Source of the DNA: G963662905 sp965230045
GTDB lineage: Bacteria > Bacteroidota > Bacteroidia > Bacteroidales > WRLA01
Assembly (NCBI GenBank): GCA_965230045.1
Contig: OZ245940.1
Location: 4,526,001 to 4,590,000 of the forward strand
Direction of reading: 5' to 3'
DNA: 64,000 nt
The notes beneath the pieces were generated by a model. It made no database searches and was not told the origin of the DNA. It saw nothing but the letters and a program-made list of their open reading frames with translations. Positions 25,276 through 31,906 of the stretch are shown here, piece after piece; within the stretch, counting starts at the first letter, position 1; the number at the start of each line of letters is the position of its first letter. Made by a program: the position numbers and the translations under genes.

Positions 25276-25608
25276 ATGAAATTTGCTATTTCAGCACGTG
25301 ATAAAGCATTGTGGGCCCATATGGATCCCCGTTTCGGACGATGTGAATTTTATGTAATCACCGATACAGAACTCGAAACCTACGCCTTTTTAATTAATGA
25401 ATCAAAATATGACGAAAAAAGCGCAGGAACGAGATCTGCCCTACTCCTGAAAAACCAAGGGGTCAAGAAAATAATTTCCGGAGAATTTGGTGAAAATGCA
25501 AAAATCGCATTGCAGGAACTGGGCATTATATCCCACGTTTACAAAGGTGAACTGCAAACAGTAAAAGACATCTTAGACGAGTATAGGAAAATCTGGAAAG
25601 AAGACTGA
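25276..25608 (+). CDS. NifX-like/orange-protein-like cofactor-binding domain protein
   Basis: A single-domain protein of 110 residues from the dinitrogenase iron-molybdenum cofactor family (PF02579 type). The segment HMDPRFGRCEFYVI is the characteristic loop with His-Met-Asp and Phe-Gly-Arg-Cys. Relatives bind FeMo-cofactor precursors (NifX), or, in Desulfovibrio orange protein, a Mo-Cu-S cluster. No nitrogenase gene is nearby. It lies 48 bp after the DUF134-NifX fusion and 24 bp before another NifX-like gene, so three such domains are encoded in a row. Confidence 0.85.
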   Translation: MKFAISARDKALWAHMDPRFGRCEFYVITDTELETYAFLINESKYDEKSAGTRSALLLKNQGVKKIISGEFGENAKIALQELGIISHVYKGELQTVKDILDEYRKIWKED

Positions 25609-25632
25609 TGGACAGGCTTTAAATCAATTTTT

Positions 25633-26025
25633 ATGAGAAAAATAGCTGTACCTGTGGTTGAAGAAAGGCTCTCAGAGCATTTTGGCCACTGTAATTATTT
25701 TGAATTTTTTGAAGTCGAGGGCGGAAAAATCATTAAAACCGACCGTGCAGTTCCCCCTCCACATCAACCGGGCGTATTGCCTCTTTGGCTGGCAGAACTG
25801 AAAGCAACGGATATTATTGCCGGCGGAATGGGACAAAGAGCCGTTCAGTTATTCCTGCAAAATGGCATCAGCGTTTATCTTGGCGCAGAAATGAAATCAG
25901 CCGAAGAGCTTGCACTCGACCTGGCCAACGACCGCCTGCAGTGCGGACAAAATTACTGTACCGGACATGGCGACGGCGATGGCGGCGGACAGGGCCATGC
26001 GCAAGGGCATAACTGTGGCCATTAA
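25633..26025 (+). CDS. NifX-like protein with Cys/His/Gly-rich metal-binding tail
   Basis: A 130-residue protein. Residues 1-100 form a NifX/MTH1175-like domain (MRKIAVPVVEERLSEHFGHC, with GGMGQRAVQLFLQNGI later). The last 30 residues hold LQCGQNYCTGHGDGDGGGQG and end in HAQGHNCGH, a likely metal-binding tail (two Cys in CGQNYC, one Cys and several His at the end). Similar tails are seen in NifX-like proteins associated with MinD/ferredoxin ATPases in anaerobes. It probably holds or delivers a metal or metal-sulfur cofactor. Third gene of the operon; a hairpin follows before the ATPase genes. Confidence 0.85.
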   Translation: MRKIAVPVVEERLSEHFGHCNYFEFFEVEGGKIIKTDRAVPPPHQPGVLPLWLAELKATDIIAGGMGQRAVQLFLQNGISVYLGAEMKSAEELALDLANDRLQCGQNYCTGHGDGDGGGQGHAQGHNCGH

Positions 26026-26034
26026 AAAAAACCA

Positions 26035-26061
26035 CTTCATCCTGCTACCTGCGGGATGAAG
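26035..26061 (+). promoter_or_regulatory. Intra-operon hairpin between NifX-like and ATPase genes
   Basis: CTTCATCC (26035-26042) pairs with GGATGAAG (26054-26061) around an 11-nt loop, with no T-run after it. It lies 9 bp past the stop of the third gene and 57 bp before the ATPase start. It could stabilise the upstream mRNA or allow partial termination. Confidence 0.45.
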
Positions 26062-26118
26062 CTTCTTGCTCCGTAATTCTGCGGAAATAGTTTTAAATCA
26101 AGTATTTCAATAAAAATA

Positions 26119-27012
26119 ATGACAATGGAAACTTTGTCAAAAACAATTGCTGTAGTCAGTGGTAAAGGAGGAACAGGAAAAACTTCCGTAGCAACAGCAT
26201 TGTTTTATGTAGCCAAAAAACATTTTTCCAATCATAAGCCCCTACTGCTCGATTGTGATGTGGAAGCACCGGATGCTTCTTTGTTTTTTAAGGCAAAAGA
26301 GAAAAAAACCGAAAAGGTTTTGATGCAAATCCCTCAATTTGATGAGGAAAAATGTATTTATTGTGGCAAATGTGCAGAAGCCTGCGCGTTTAACGCAATC
26401 ATGTTTATCAAATCCCTGAAGCATATCAGCTTTATGCCGGACTTGTGCCATTCCTGTGGAGCATGTTCCTATGTTTGCCCTGCTGAAGGGGCAATTACAG
26501 AAGTAGGCAAGGAAATCGGGGAATTGCACCACCATATCCTAAACGATGGCCTGGCCGTTTCTGAAGGCATGCTGAAGATTGGTGAACCTATGCCGGTACC
26601 TGTGATCAAAGCCTTAAAAAAGTCCGCCCCCCTTGCCGGACTGCATATTTTAGATGCCCCTCCGGGAACCAGCTGCCCTGTTATGGAAACAATCGCCGAT
26701 GCTGATTTTATTGTCGTCGTTTCAGAACCCACTCCCTTTGGGATCAACGACCTGGGCCTGATCGCCGAAGCAATCCGGGAAATCAGGCTGCCTTTTGGCG
26801 TCATCATCAATAAAGACGGCCTCACCGACGGTGTCGAAATCCATGAATGGCTTAAAAAGGAGCAGGTCCCGCTTTTGGGAAAAATCCCATTTAGCCGTGA
26901 ACTGGCCAAACAATATGCCGAAGGAAAAAAAGTACCGGAAATCCTTCCCGAAAGCACAGAATTTTTCAAAAATATTATCGAATTAGCTATAAATCAGCAA
27001 GATGAAGCATAA
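26119..27012 (+). CDS. MinD/Mrp-family P-loop ATPase with inserted ferredoxin domain (1)
   Basis: A 297-residue ATPase of the SIMIBI/MinD class. The deviant Walker A is SGKGGTGKTS (14-23). About 75 residues in, a two-cluster ferredoxin domain is inserted (CIYCGKCAEACAFNA and CHSCGACSYVCPAEG). The P-loop domain then resumes with the switch segment HILDAPPGTSCPVMETI and VVVSEPTPFGINDLGL. Such proteins occur in pairs in anaerobes and, in the Desulfovibrio orange-protein cluster, are linked to cofactor assembly and cell division. ATP-dependent insertion or transfer of Fe-S or another metal cluster is likely. Its 3' end overlaps the second ATPase gene by 11 bp. Confidence 0.92.
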   Translation: MTMETLSKTIAVVSGKGGTGKTSVATALFYVAKKHFSNHKPLLLDCDVEAPDASLFFKAKEKKTEKVLMQIPQFDEEKCIYCGKCAEACAFNAIMFIKSLKHISFMPDLCHSCGACSYVCPAEGAITEVGKEIGELHHHILNDGLAVSEGMLKIGEPMPVPVIKALKKSAPLAGLHILDAPPGTSCPVMETIADADFIVVVSEPTPFGINDLGLIAEAIREIRLPFGVIINKDGLTDGVEIHEWLKKEQVPLLGKIPFSRELAKQYAEGKKVPEILPESTEFFKNIIELAINQQDEA

Positions 27013-27895
27013 AGATTTTTTTCAGCTAGCGGTTTTAAGCGGCAAAGGGGGCACGGGCAAATCCAGCCTTAGCCTCGCTCTGGCACAACTGCTCAAGCCT
27101 GTTGTGCTTGCCGATTGCGATGTGGACGCTGCTGATCTATTCATTGTGGCACAGCCCAAAAACCTGAAAGAAGAACCTTTTGAAAGTGGAACCAAAGCCA
27201 TTATTGATCCAGATACTTGTATTGCCTGCGGTAAGTGCATGGAACTGTGCCGGTTCGATGCGGTTGATTTCAGGAATGGCTCATATTCCATCAATGCAAA
27301 CCGTTGTGAAGGCTGTGGCCTGTGCAAATTAGCCTGCCCTGCAAATGCCATTGATATGGAAAAAGCCAATGACAACCGCTGGTTCCTCGCCAGCTCGCGT
27401 TTTGGCCCGATGGTACATGCGCGCCTTGCTCCGGGTGAAGACAATTCAGGTAAACTGGTTACCCAGGTTCGGGAAGAAGCACGAAAAAAAGCCAAAGAGG
27501 AAGGCAAAGAAATTATCATTATTGACGGTCCTCCCGGTATCGGCTGCCCCGTAATTGCCGCTGTAACTGGTGTGGATTATGTGGTTCTGATTACCGAGCC
27601 CAGCCTCAGCGGCCTGAGTGATTTGCAAAGGGTGTATGATCTGGTGCAAAAATTCAAAGTGAAAGCCGGCCTGATTATCAATAAATCGGACATCAACAAT
27701 AAAATGGCGACAAAAATGGAAAACTGGGCAAAGGATTCCGGCCTGGAATTCCTTGGAAAACTGCCTTTTGATGAAACGGTGGTTAAGGCCATGACAGAAA
27801 AACTGAGCATTCCGGAATACGATAAAAATTCCGCCGTTTCCAAAAAAATTGAGGAAATCATTCCGCAAATCATGAAATATAAAACCGCCGAATAA
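27002..27895 (+). CDS. MinD/Mrp-family P-loop ATPase with inserted ferredoxin domain (2)
   Basis: Paralogue of the preceding gene, also 297 residues. Walker A SGKGGTGKSS (about 13-22) is followed by an inserted ferredoxin pair (CIACGKCMELCRFDA and CEGCGLCKLACPANA). The switch region is IIIDGPPGIGCPVIAAV, and VLITEPSLSGLSDLQRV follows. The two proteins may form a heterodimer around a shared Fe-S centre, as proposed for similar pairs; this is inference. Start at 27002 lies inside the upstream gene (11-bp overlap). Its stop overlaps the start of the VOC gene by one base, indicating tight translational coupling. Confidence 0.92.
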   Translation: MKHKDFFQLAVLSGKGGTGKSSLSLALAQLLKPVVLADCDVDAADLFIVAQPKNLKEEPFESGTKAIIDPDTCIACGKCMELCRFDAVDFRNGSYSINANRCEGCGLCKLACPANAIDMEKANDNRWFLASSRFGPMVHARLAPGEDNSGKLVTQVREEARKKAKEEGKEIIIIDGPPGIGCPVIAAVTGVDYVVLITEPSLSGLSDLQRVYDLVQKFKVKAGLIINKSDINNKMATKMENWAKDSGLEFLGKLPFDETVVKAMTEKLSIPEYDKNSAVSKKIEEIIPQIMKYKTAE

Positions 27896-28290
27896 TGTCC
27901 ATGGAGATTCAAGATATTCAATTGGCCCATGCCGCTCTTGCAATTAATGATGTAGAAGAAATCAACTCATTTTATGCCCGTTTCCTGGGCTTTCAAAAAT
28001 GCTATGATTTTAAAATTGATGCAGAACGCAGCAACTCCATTTTCGGGATCAAAAAAGAAATTGAGGTAATCGTTATTGAGAATCCGGCCATCCGAATGGA
28101 AGTCTTTGTACTGGAAGAAACCCCAGCGCGTGTGCAGCATCTGTGTTTTGAAATGAAACTGAGCCAACAATGGTTGCAGCAAGCAGAATCATCGCCCTAT
28201 TGGCAAAGCAGTTTTAAAAACAGCAGTGGCAATCAGACGGTTTTCCTGAAAGACAAATGCGGAAACCTTTTCGAGATCAAAGGAACCTGA
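27895..28290 (+). CDS. VOC-superfamily (glyoxalase/dioxygenase fold) protein
   Basis: A 131-residue protein with the paired beta-alpha-beta-beta-beta fold of the VOC superfamily. QLAHAALAINDVEEINSFYARFLGF begins the first half, RVQHLCFEMK the second, and VFLKDKCGNLFEIKG the end with the usual Glu metal ligand. Metal ligands of glyoxalase I are only partly present (His in LAHAAL, His in VQHLCF, Glu near the end), so the chemistry is not clear. Last gene of the operon, coupled to the second ATPase by a TAATG overlap. It ends 1 bp before the convergent mqnE stop. Confidence 0.75.
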   Translation: MSMEIQDIQLAHAALAINDVEEINSFYARFLGFQKCYDFKIDAERSNSIFGIKKEIEVIVIENPAIRMEVFVLEETPARVQHLCFEMKLSQQWLQQAESSPYWQSSFKNSSGNQTVFLKDKCGNLFEIKGT

Positions 28291-28291
28291 A

Positions 28292-29374
28292 TTAGTTGAT
28301 GATATTGTAAACACTGTCGCGTTCGCAGGCAGTAAACCCTGCCGTTTCAATCAGTTGGCGCATTTCGTTGCTGCTCATGCCCGGATTTTGGTCTTCAGCC
28401 CCGGCACGCGAATAAATTTCAGTGGTATCGTCTATGGTTCCATCAATATCATCTACGCCAAATTCCAAAAGGATCTGCGTCATTTGTTTGCCAATCATGG
28501 GCCAGTAGGCTTTGATATGATCGAAATTATCGAGAAAAATCCGTGAAACAGCATAATCTTTCAAATCCTCTATGGCGCTGCATTCCGCAATATCCGACAT
28601 TGGGTTATTGCTGTTGCGGAACTTTAACGGGATAAAGCTCAAAAAGCCTTTTGTTTCATCCTGCAGTTTCCTGAGCTGATTCATATGGTCGATACGGTCG
28701 GCATAAGATTCGATATGTCCATAAAGCATGGTTGCGCCGGAACGAATACCGCAAAGATGAGCCTGCCTGTGAACTTCCAGCCATTGGTTTCCGGTTGCTT
28801 TGTCGGGACAGATTTTCTTCCGGACATCCTCTGCGAAAATCTCGGCTCCACCTCCGGGAATGGAATCCAGTCCGGCAGTTTTCAGCATTTGCAAGCCATC
28901 TTTCAGCTGCATGCCGGCATTTTCGATCATTTTGTACAGCTCAACTGCGCTGTAGGCTTTTATATGCAAATCAGGACGTTCCTCTTTGATTGCTTTCAAG
29001 ATGCCGGAATAATACGCGACATCACGCGATGGGTGCACACCGCCTGTAATATGAACTTCGCGGGCATCTTTGGGGCTGGTTTGGATAATACTTCGGATTT
29101 TCTCTAAACCATGCTCCCAGGCATTTCCTGTTGCTTTGGACGAATAAGAGCAAAAGCGGCAGTTATAAATACATATGTTTGTAGGCTCTATGTGGAAATT
29201 TTTGATATAAAAGGCATTGTGCCCGTTTTTCCGTTCCCGTATTGTATTTGCAAGCCAGGCCAGTGTACCCAATTCCATCTCATAAAGCAAAATAGCTTCT
29301 TCCGCTTCGATGCGTTTCTGGTTCAGGATTTTTTCAACCAGCTTTTTATGCTCCGGCTTTAAATTATCTGTCAT
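28292..29374 (-). CDS. mqnE: Aminofutalosine synthase (menaquinone biosynthesis)
   Basis: A radical SAM enzyme of 360 residues that joins the enolpyruvyl compound from chorismate with adenosine to give aminofutalosine, an early step of the futalosine menaquinone route. The cluster motif is C68-X3-C72-X2-C75 (TNICIYNCRFCSYS). REVHITGGVHPS, IPGGGAEIFAEDVRK, SGATMLYGHIESYADR and DNFDHIKAYWPMIG are family segments. The ATMLYGHIE wording favours MqnE over the related MqnC. mqnB and mqnD occur 7 kb further on. Its promoter (CAAAAATA on the plus strand at 29391-29398, i.e. TATTTTTG) touches the terminator of the upstream receiver gene. Confidence 0.88.
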   Translation of the reverse strand: MTDNLKPEHKKLVEKILNQKRIEAEEAILLYEMELGTLAWLANTIRERKNGHNAFYIKNFHIEPTNICIYNCRFCSYSSKATGNAWEHGLEKIRSIIQTSPKDAREVHITGGVHPSRDVAYYSGILKAIKEERPDLHIKAYSAVELYKMIENAGMQLKDGLQMLKTAGLDSIPGGGAEIFAEDVRKKICPDKATGNQWLEVHRQAHLCGIRSGATMLYGHIESYADRIDHMNQLRKLQDETKGFLSFIPLKFRNSNNPMSDIAECSAIEDLKDYAVSRIFLDNFDHIKAYWPMIGKQMTQILLEFGVDDIDGTIDDTTEIYSRAGAEDQNPGMSSNEMRQLIETAGFTACERDSVYNIIN

Positions 29375-29390
29375 TCGATTAAATTTTCAG

Positions 29391-29398
29391 CAAAAATA
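29391..29398 (-). promoter_or_regulatory. Promoter -7 box of mqnE
   Basis: On the minus strand this reads TATTTTTG, a match to TAnnTTTG, 17 bp before the start codon. It overlaps the T-run of the preceding terminator. Confidence 0.45.
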
Positions 29399-29420
29399 AA
29401 AAAAGGGGCTCAAAGCCCCC
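29393..29420 (-). terminator. Terminator of the membrane-anchored receiver gene
   Basis: Stem GGGGCT (29405-29410) with AGCCCC (29414-29419), followed on the minus strand by seven or more T. It lies 22 bp past the stop at 29442. Confidence 0.8.
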
Positions 29421-29441
29421 CTGTATTGTTTGGATTCTATT

Positions 29442-29942
29442 TTACGGCGCCGCATAATGCTCTGAATAATATAAAATCAACAAAAGACTAACTGCTGCGG
29501 CAAGTACTAACATTAATACTTTGTAATAGCCTATCGCAATCCTGTTTTGCTTCAGCTTTCTTTCTTTGGAAATTTTTAACAGTAAATGGCGGATACGCAC
29601 CAGGGCACTGTCATTTTTCACCACATAATCATATGCGCCGTGCTTCATTGTTTCAACGGCAACTTTGAGATGGTCTTCGGAGGTAAGAAAAATTGCATAA
29701 ACATCGGGATACATTTCTTTGACCTTCAGAAGCATTTCAAGACCTGTTTTATTTTTGTTAAGATGGTAATCCAAAATCACAATATCGGGTTTTGTTCCCA
29801 ATGCCCGAAGAAAGTCTTCATAATTGTGAAAAGTATGCAGGTTTGTCCACTGGTTTTTTTCCAGTTCGGCTTTTACCAGCTTCAAATAAACTTTATCGTC
29901 ATCGAGCAGGTAAATTCTGGGATTGTCTTTTGTTGATTTCAT
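29442..29942 (-). CDS. Response-regulator receiver domain with C-terminal membrane helix
   Basis: A 166-residue protein. Residues 8-125 are a complete receiver domain: acidic pocket D14-D15-D16, phosphoacceptor D58 in IVILDYH, T87 in IFLTSED and K109 in YVVKN. It has no DNA-binding or enzymatic output domain. Instead, after a basic stretch (KERKLKQNR), residues 140-159 form a single hydrophobic helix (YYKVLMLVLAAAVSLLLILY), followed by seven residues. It looks like a tail-anchored receiver held at the inner membrane facing the cytoplasm. It may act as a phosphate sink, or bring a partner to the membrane. No kinase gene is adjacent; partner unknown. Confidence 0.85.
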   Translation of the reverse strand: MKSTKDNPRIYLLDDDKVYLKLVKAELEKNQWTNLHTFHNYEDFLRALGTKPDIVILDYHLNKNKTGLEMLLKVKEMYPDVYAIFLTSEDHLKVAVETMKHGAYDYVVKNDSALVRIRHLLLKISKERKLKQNRIAIGYYKVLMLVLAAAVSLLLILYYSEHYAAP

Positions 29943-30008
29943 AAGTTTCTCTTTTGGGTTACGATCTATTTTTCAGTAAATTTATGAAATATTCTCTAAA
30001 CCACAAAC

Positions 30009-31649
30009 TTATTGCTTAAATATTACGGCCGAAACAGCTTCATTTTCACCACTTATCCTGATGATGTAGCTTCCTGCACCCAGGAAGCTGATATCAATTT
30101 TTTGAACAGAAGCGGATTGGATTTTCCCATGTTTTAAAATCCTGCCGCCTATATCGCTGATTTCATAAAATGTACTTTGATCATTCGCAAAGGAAGCCGG
30201 AAAATTGATTTCGATAAAATCCTGTGCCGGGTTCGGTTTAATAGTAAGTTCCCTGAGGATATTTTTTTCTTCAACGCCCAAAGTAATTCCGCTGAGTTTT
30301 GTTATCCCTGAATTATCCGGGTCGAGCCAAGCCTTTAACTGTGCAGTGTCCTGACTGCCATTTTTATTCCAACTGTAATCAAAACGCCCATAATAGTCAG
30401 GGCTGTTGAGATAATTGCTGTCGCATCCTGCCAGTCCACCTGTAAGCGTCCCTACAATTAACCCGTCACTGTTAAAAATAGGCGAGCCCGAAGAACCTGC
30501 TTCAGTAACACCATGACCGTTTGTTGTTGCCGACCATTTTACTTCCCAATGTGTGCTTTCGTCAGTAGCCTTGTAACTTGCCGGTGATAAAGGCTGCGTA
30601 TAGGTACTGATTTTTTTGATATCCCCTTCCGGATGATGTATCCCAACACCCCTCTGGCTGGGGCTTTCGCTGGTGGTCCAGCCATTGAAATAAACATCCC
30701 AGCCAGTAGGGATATTATCATTAAAGCGCAGCAGATAAAGGTCAGAACCAATATTATAATTGCTCACAAAGGTATTGGCAAGTGTAGTGCCACCTGTAAT
30801 ACTCTTGTAAGCAGGCTCACTTGATGGGTTTTCGCAGCCCGGAGCTTCATAATCAAAATAAAAAATCCACTTATCAAGATCTGCATGGCTGGCATTTTTT
30901 CCGCAATGGCCGGCGGTTAGGAAATAAGGTGTACGGTCTTCTTTGGCGTTGTTCACCAAACTTCCGGTGCAATAAACCTGAATACCTCCTCGCGTAATTA
31001 ATATACGGGCAACGCCTTTTTTCTGCTGCTGCCAGTAAGTTCCTTCACTGCAGTTAACATTAACCTCGCAAGGCCCGGAGCTGCCAAAGCCACTGCGTCC
31101 GGTCAGGACTTCCCGAAATGCATAGGAAATCTCATCAATATGAAATGCATCCTGATAGCCAGCTAAGTGGGCTGGCAAATAATACTCTGCGATTATAATA
31201 TCTCCGGGAATATAACTGATTGCAAAACCTTTTTCGCCGCTATTGCTTTTTTTGCTGAAGCTGCCGAGCAAATTTTTCCTGTCGGGGCTGTACACCCAAA
31301 ATCCGGCTCCTTCAGGGATCTCAAAACGATCAAAATACAATGCCAGGGCTTTGGCGTCTTTTATTTTGATTGCGCATCGCCAAATCATGCTGCCATCGCT
31401 AAAATCTGTCCAGCTGCCGGATGTTAAGGGGCCAATATCGGTATAAACAGACACGCCCACCTGATAGGGTTGGTTTTTATCCACACTTCTCAAATCGGGC
31501 AGTTGCGGAGCCTGCAGACTAACGAGCCGGGGCAGGTCGTTCGTGCTGAATTTATAAAAGCCCGGAGGCGTGCCCCCTTCGCTTATTTGGGCATTCATTT
31601 TCAGGCTAAAAAGGCAGCCAAGGATTAGGAGAAATGTTAAAGTGCGCAT
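30009..31649 (-). CDS. T9SS-exported trypsin-fold serine protease (lysyl endopeptidase-like)
   Basis: A 546-residue secreted protease. The signal peptide (MRTLTFLLILGCLFSLKMNA) is followed directly by QISEGGTPPGF. After a propeptide or beta domain (about residues 40-185), the chymotrypsin-fold catalytic domain shows His in FLTAGHCG, Asp in GSDLYLLRF and Ser in TEAGSSGSPIF. CNVNCSEGTYWQ-type Cys pairs are close to those of lysyl endopeptidases of the Achromobacter/Lysobacter type. The end is a type IX sorting domain (IKPNPAQDFIEINFP to GSYIIRISG). Probably surface-bound or released, for protein degradation. A paralogue with extra domains is encoded next to it. Confidence 0.88.
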   Translation of the reverse strand: MRTLTFLLILGCLFSLKMNAQISEGGTPPGFYKFSTNDLPRLVSLQAPQLPDLRSVDKNQPYQVGVSVYTDIGPLTSGSWTDFSDGSMIWRCAIKIKDAKALALYFDRFEIPEGAGFWVYSPDRKNLLGSFSKKSNSGEKGFAISYIPGDIIIAEYYLPAHLAGYQDAFHIDEISYAFREVLTGRSGFGSSGPCEVNVNCSEGTYWQQQKKGVARILITRGGIQVYCTGSLVNNAKEDRTPYFLTAGHCGKNASHADLDKWIFYFDYEAPGCENPSSEPAYKSITGGTTLANTFVSNYNIGSDLYLLRFNDNIPTGWDVYFNGWTTSESPSQRGVGIHHPEGDIKKISTYTQPLSPASYKATDESTHWEVKWSATTNGHGVTEAGSSGSPIFNSDGLIVGTLTGGLAGCDSNYLNSPDYYGRFDYSWNKNGSQDTAQLKAWLDPDNSGITKLSGITLGVEEKNILRELTIKPNPAQDFIEINFPASFANDQSTFYEISDIGGRILKHGKIQSASVQKIDISFLGAGSYIIRISGENEAVSAVIFKQ

Positions 31650-31668
31650 ATTTATTGGATTTGATCTT

Positions 31669-31676
31669 CAAAAATA
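31669..31676 (-). promoter_or_regulatory. Promoter -7 box of the serine protease gene
   Basis: The minus strand reads TATTTTTG, matching TAnnTTTG, 20 bp before the ATG at 31649. It abuts the upstream terminator. Confidence 0.4.
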
Positions 31677-31707
31677 AAAAAAACACCCCATAAAGAGGTG
31701 TTTTTCT
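31676..31707 (-). terminator. Terminator between the two protease genes
   Basis: AAAACACC and GGTGTTTT arms around CCATAAAGA, followed on the minus strand by a long T-run. It lies about 200 bp past the stop of the PKD-containing protease, so the two protease genes are transcribed separately. Confidence 0.75.
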
Positions 31708-31906
31708 ATCCTGATTAATTCATAAATCTTCGTCATGAGAATGCAAAACGCAATAAGAGAAAGGGAGCACAGGTTTTCGGCACGCAGGAATAGCCTTAGC
31801 TATTTTGAGTACCGGAAACAGAGCATTCCTTTCTGTTGAAGCGGTTTGCGTTCGTAATAGAATGGTTTGTGAATTATTCAGGCTATAATCAATATGATAT
31901 TAGTTC

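Noticed and set aside
24310..26025. Three NifX-type domains might signal nitrogen fixation.
   Set aside because: No nifHDK, nifB, nifE or nifN gene is present, and NifX-like domains with MinD-ferredoxin ATPases are common in non-fixing anaerobes.
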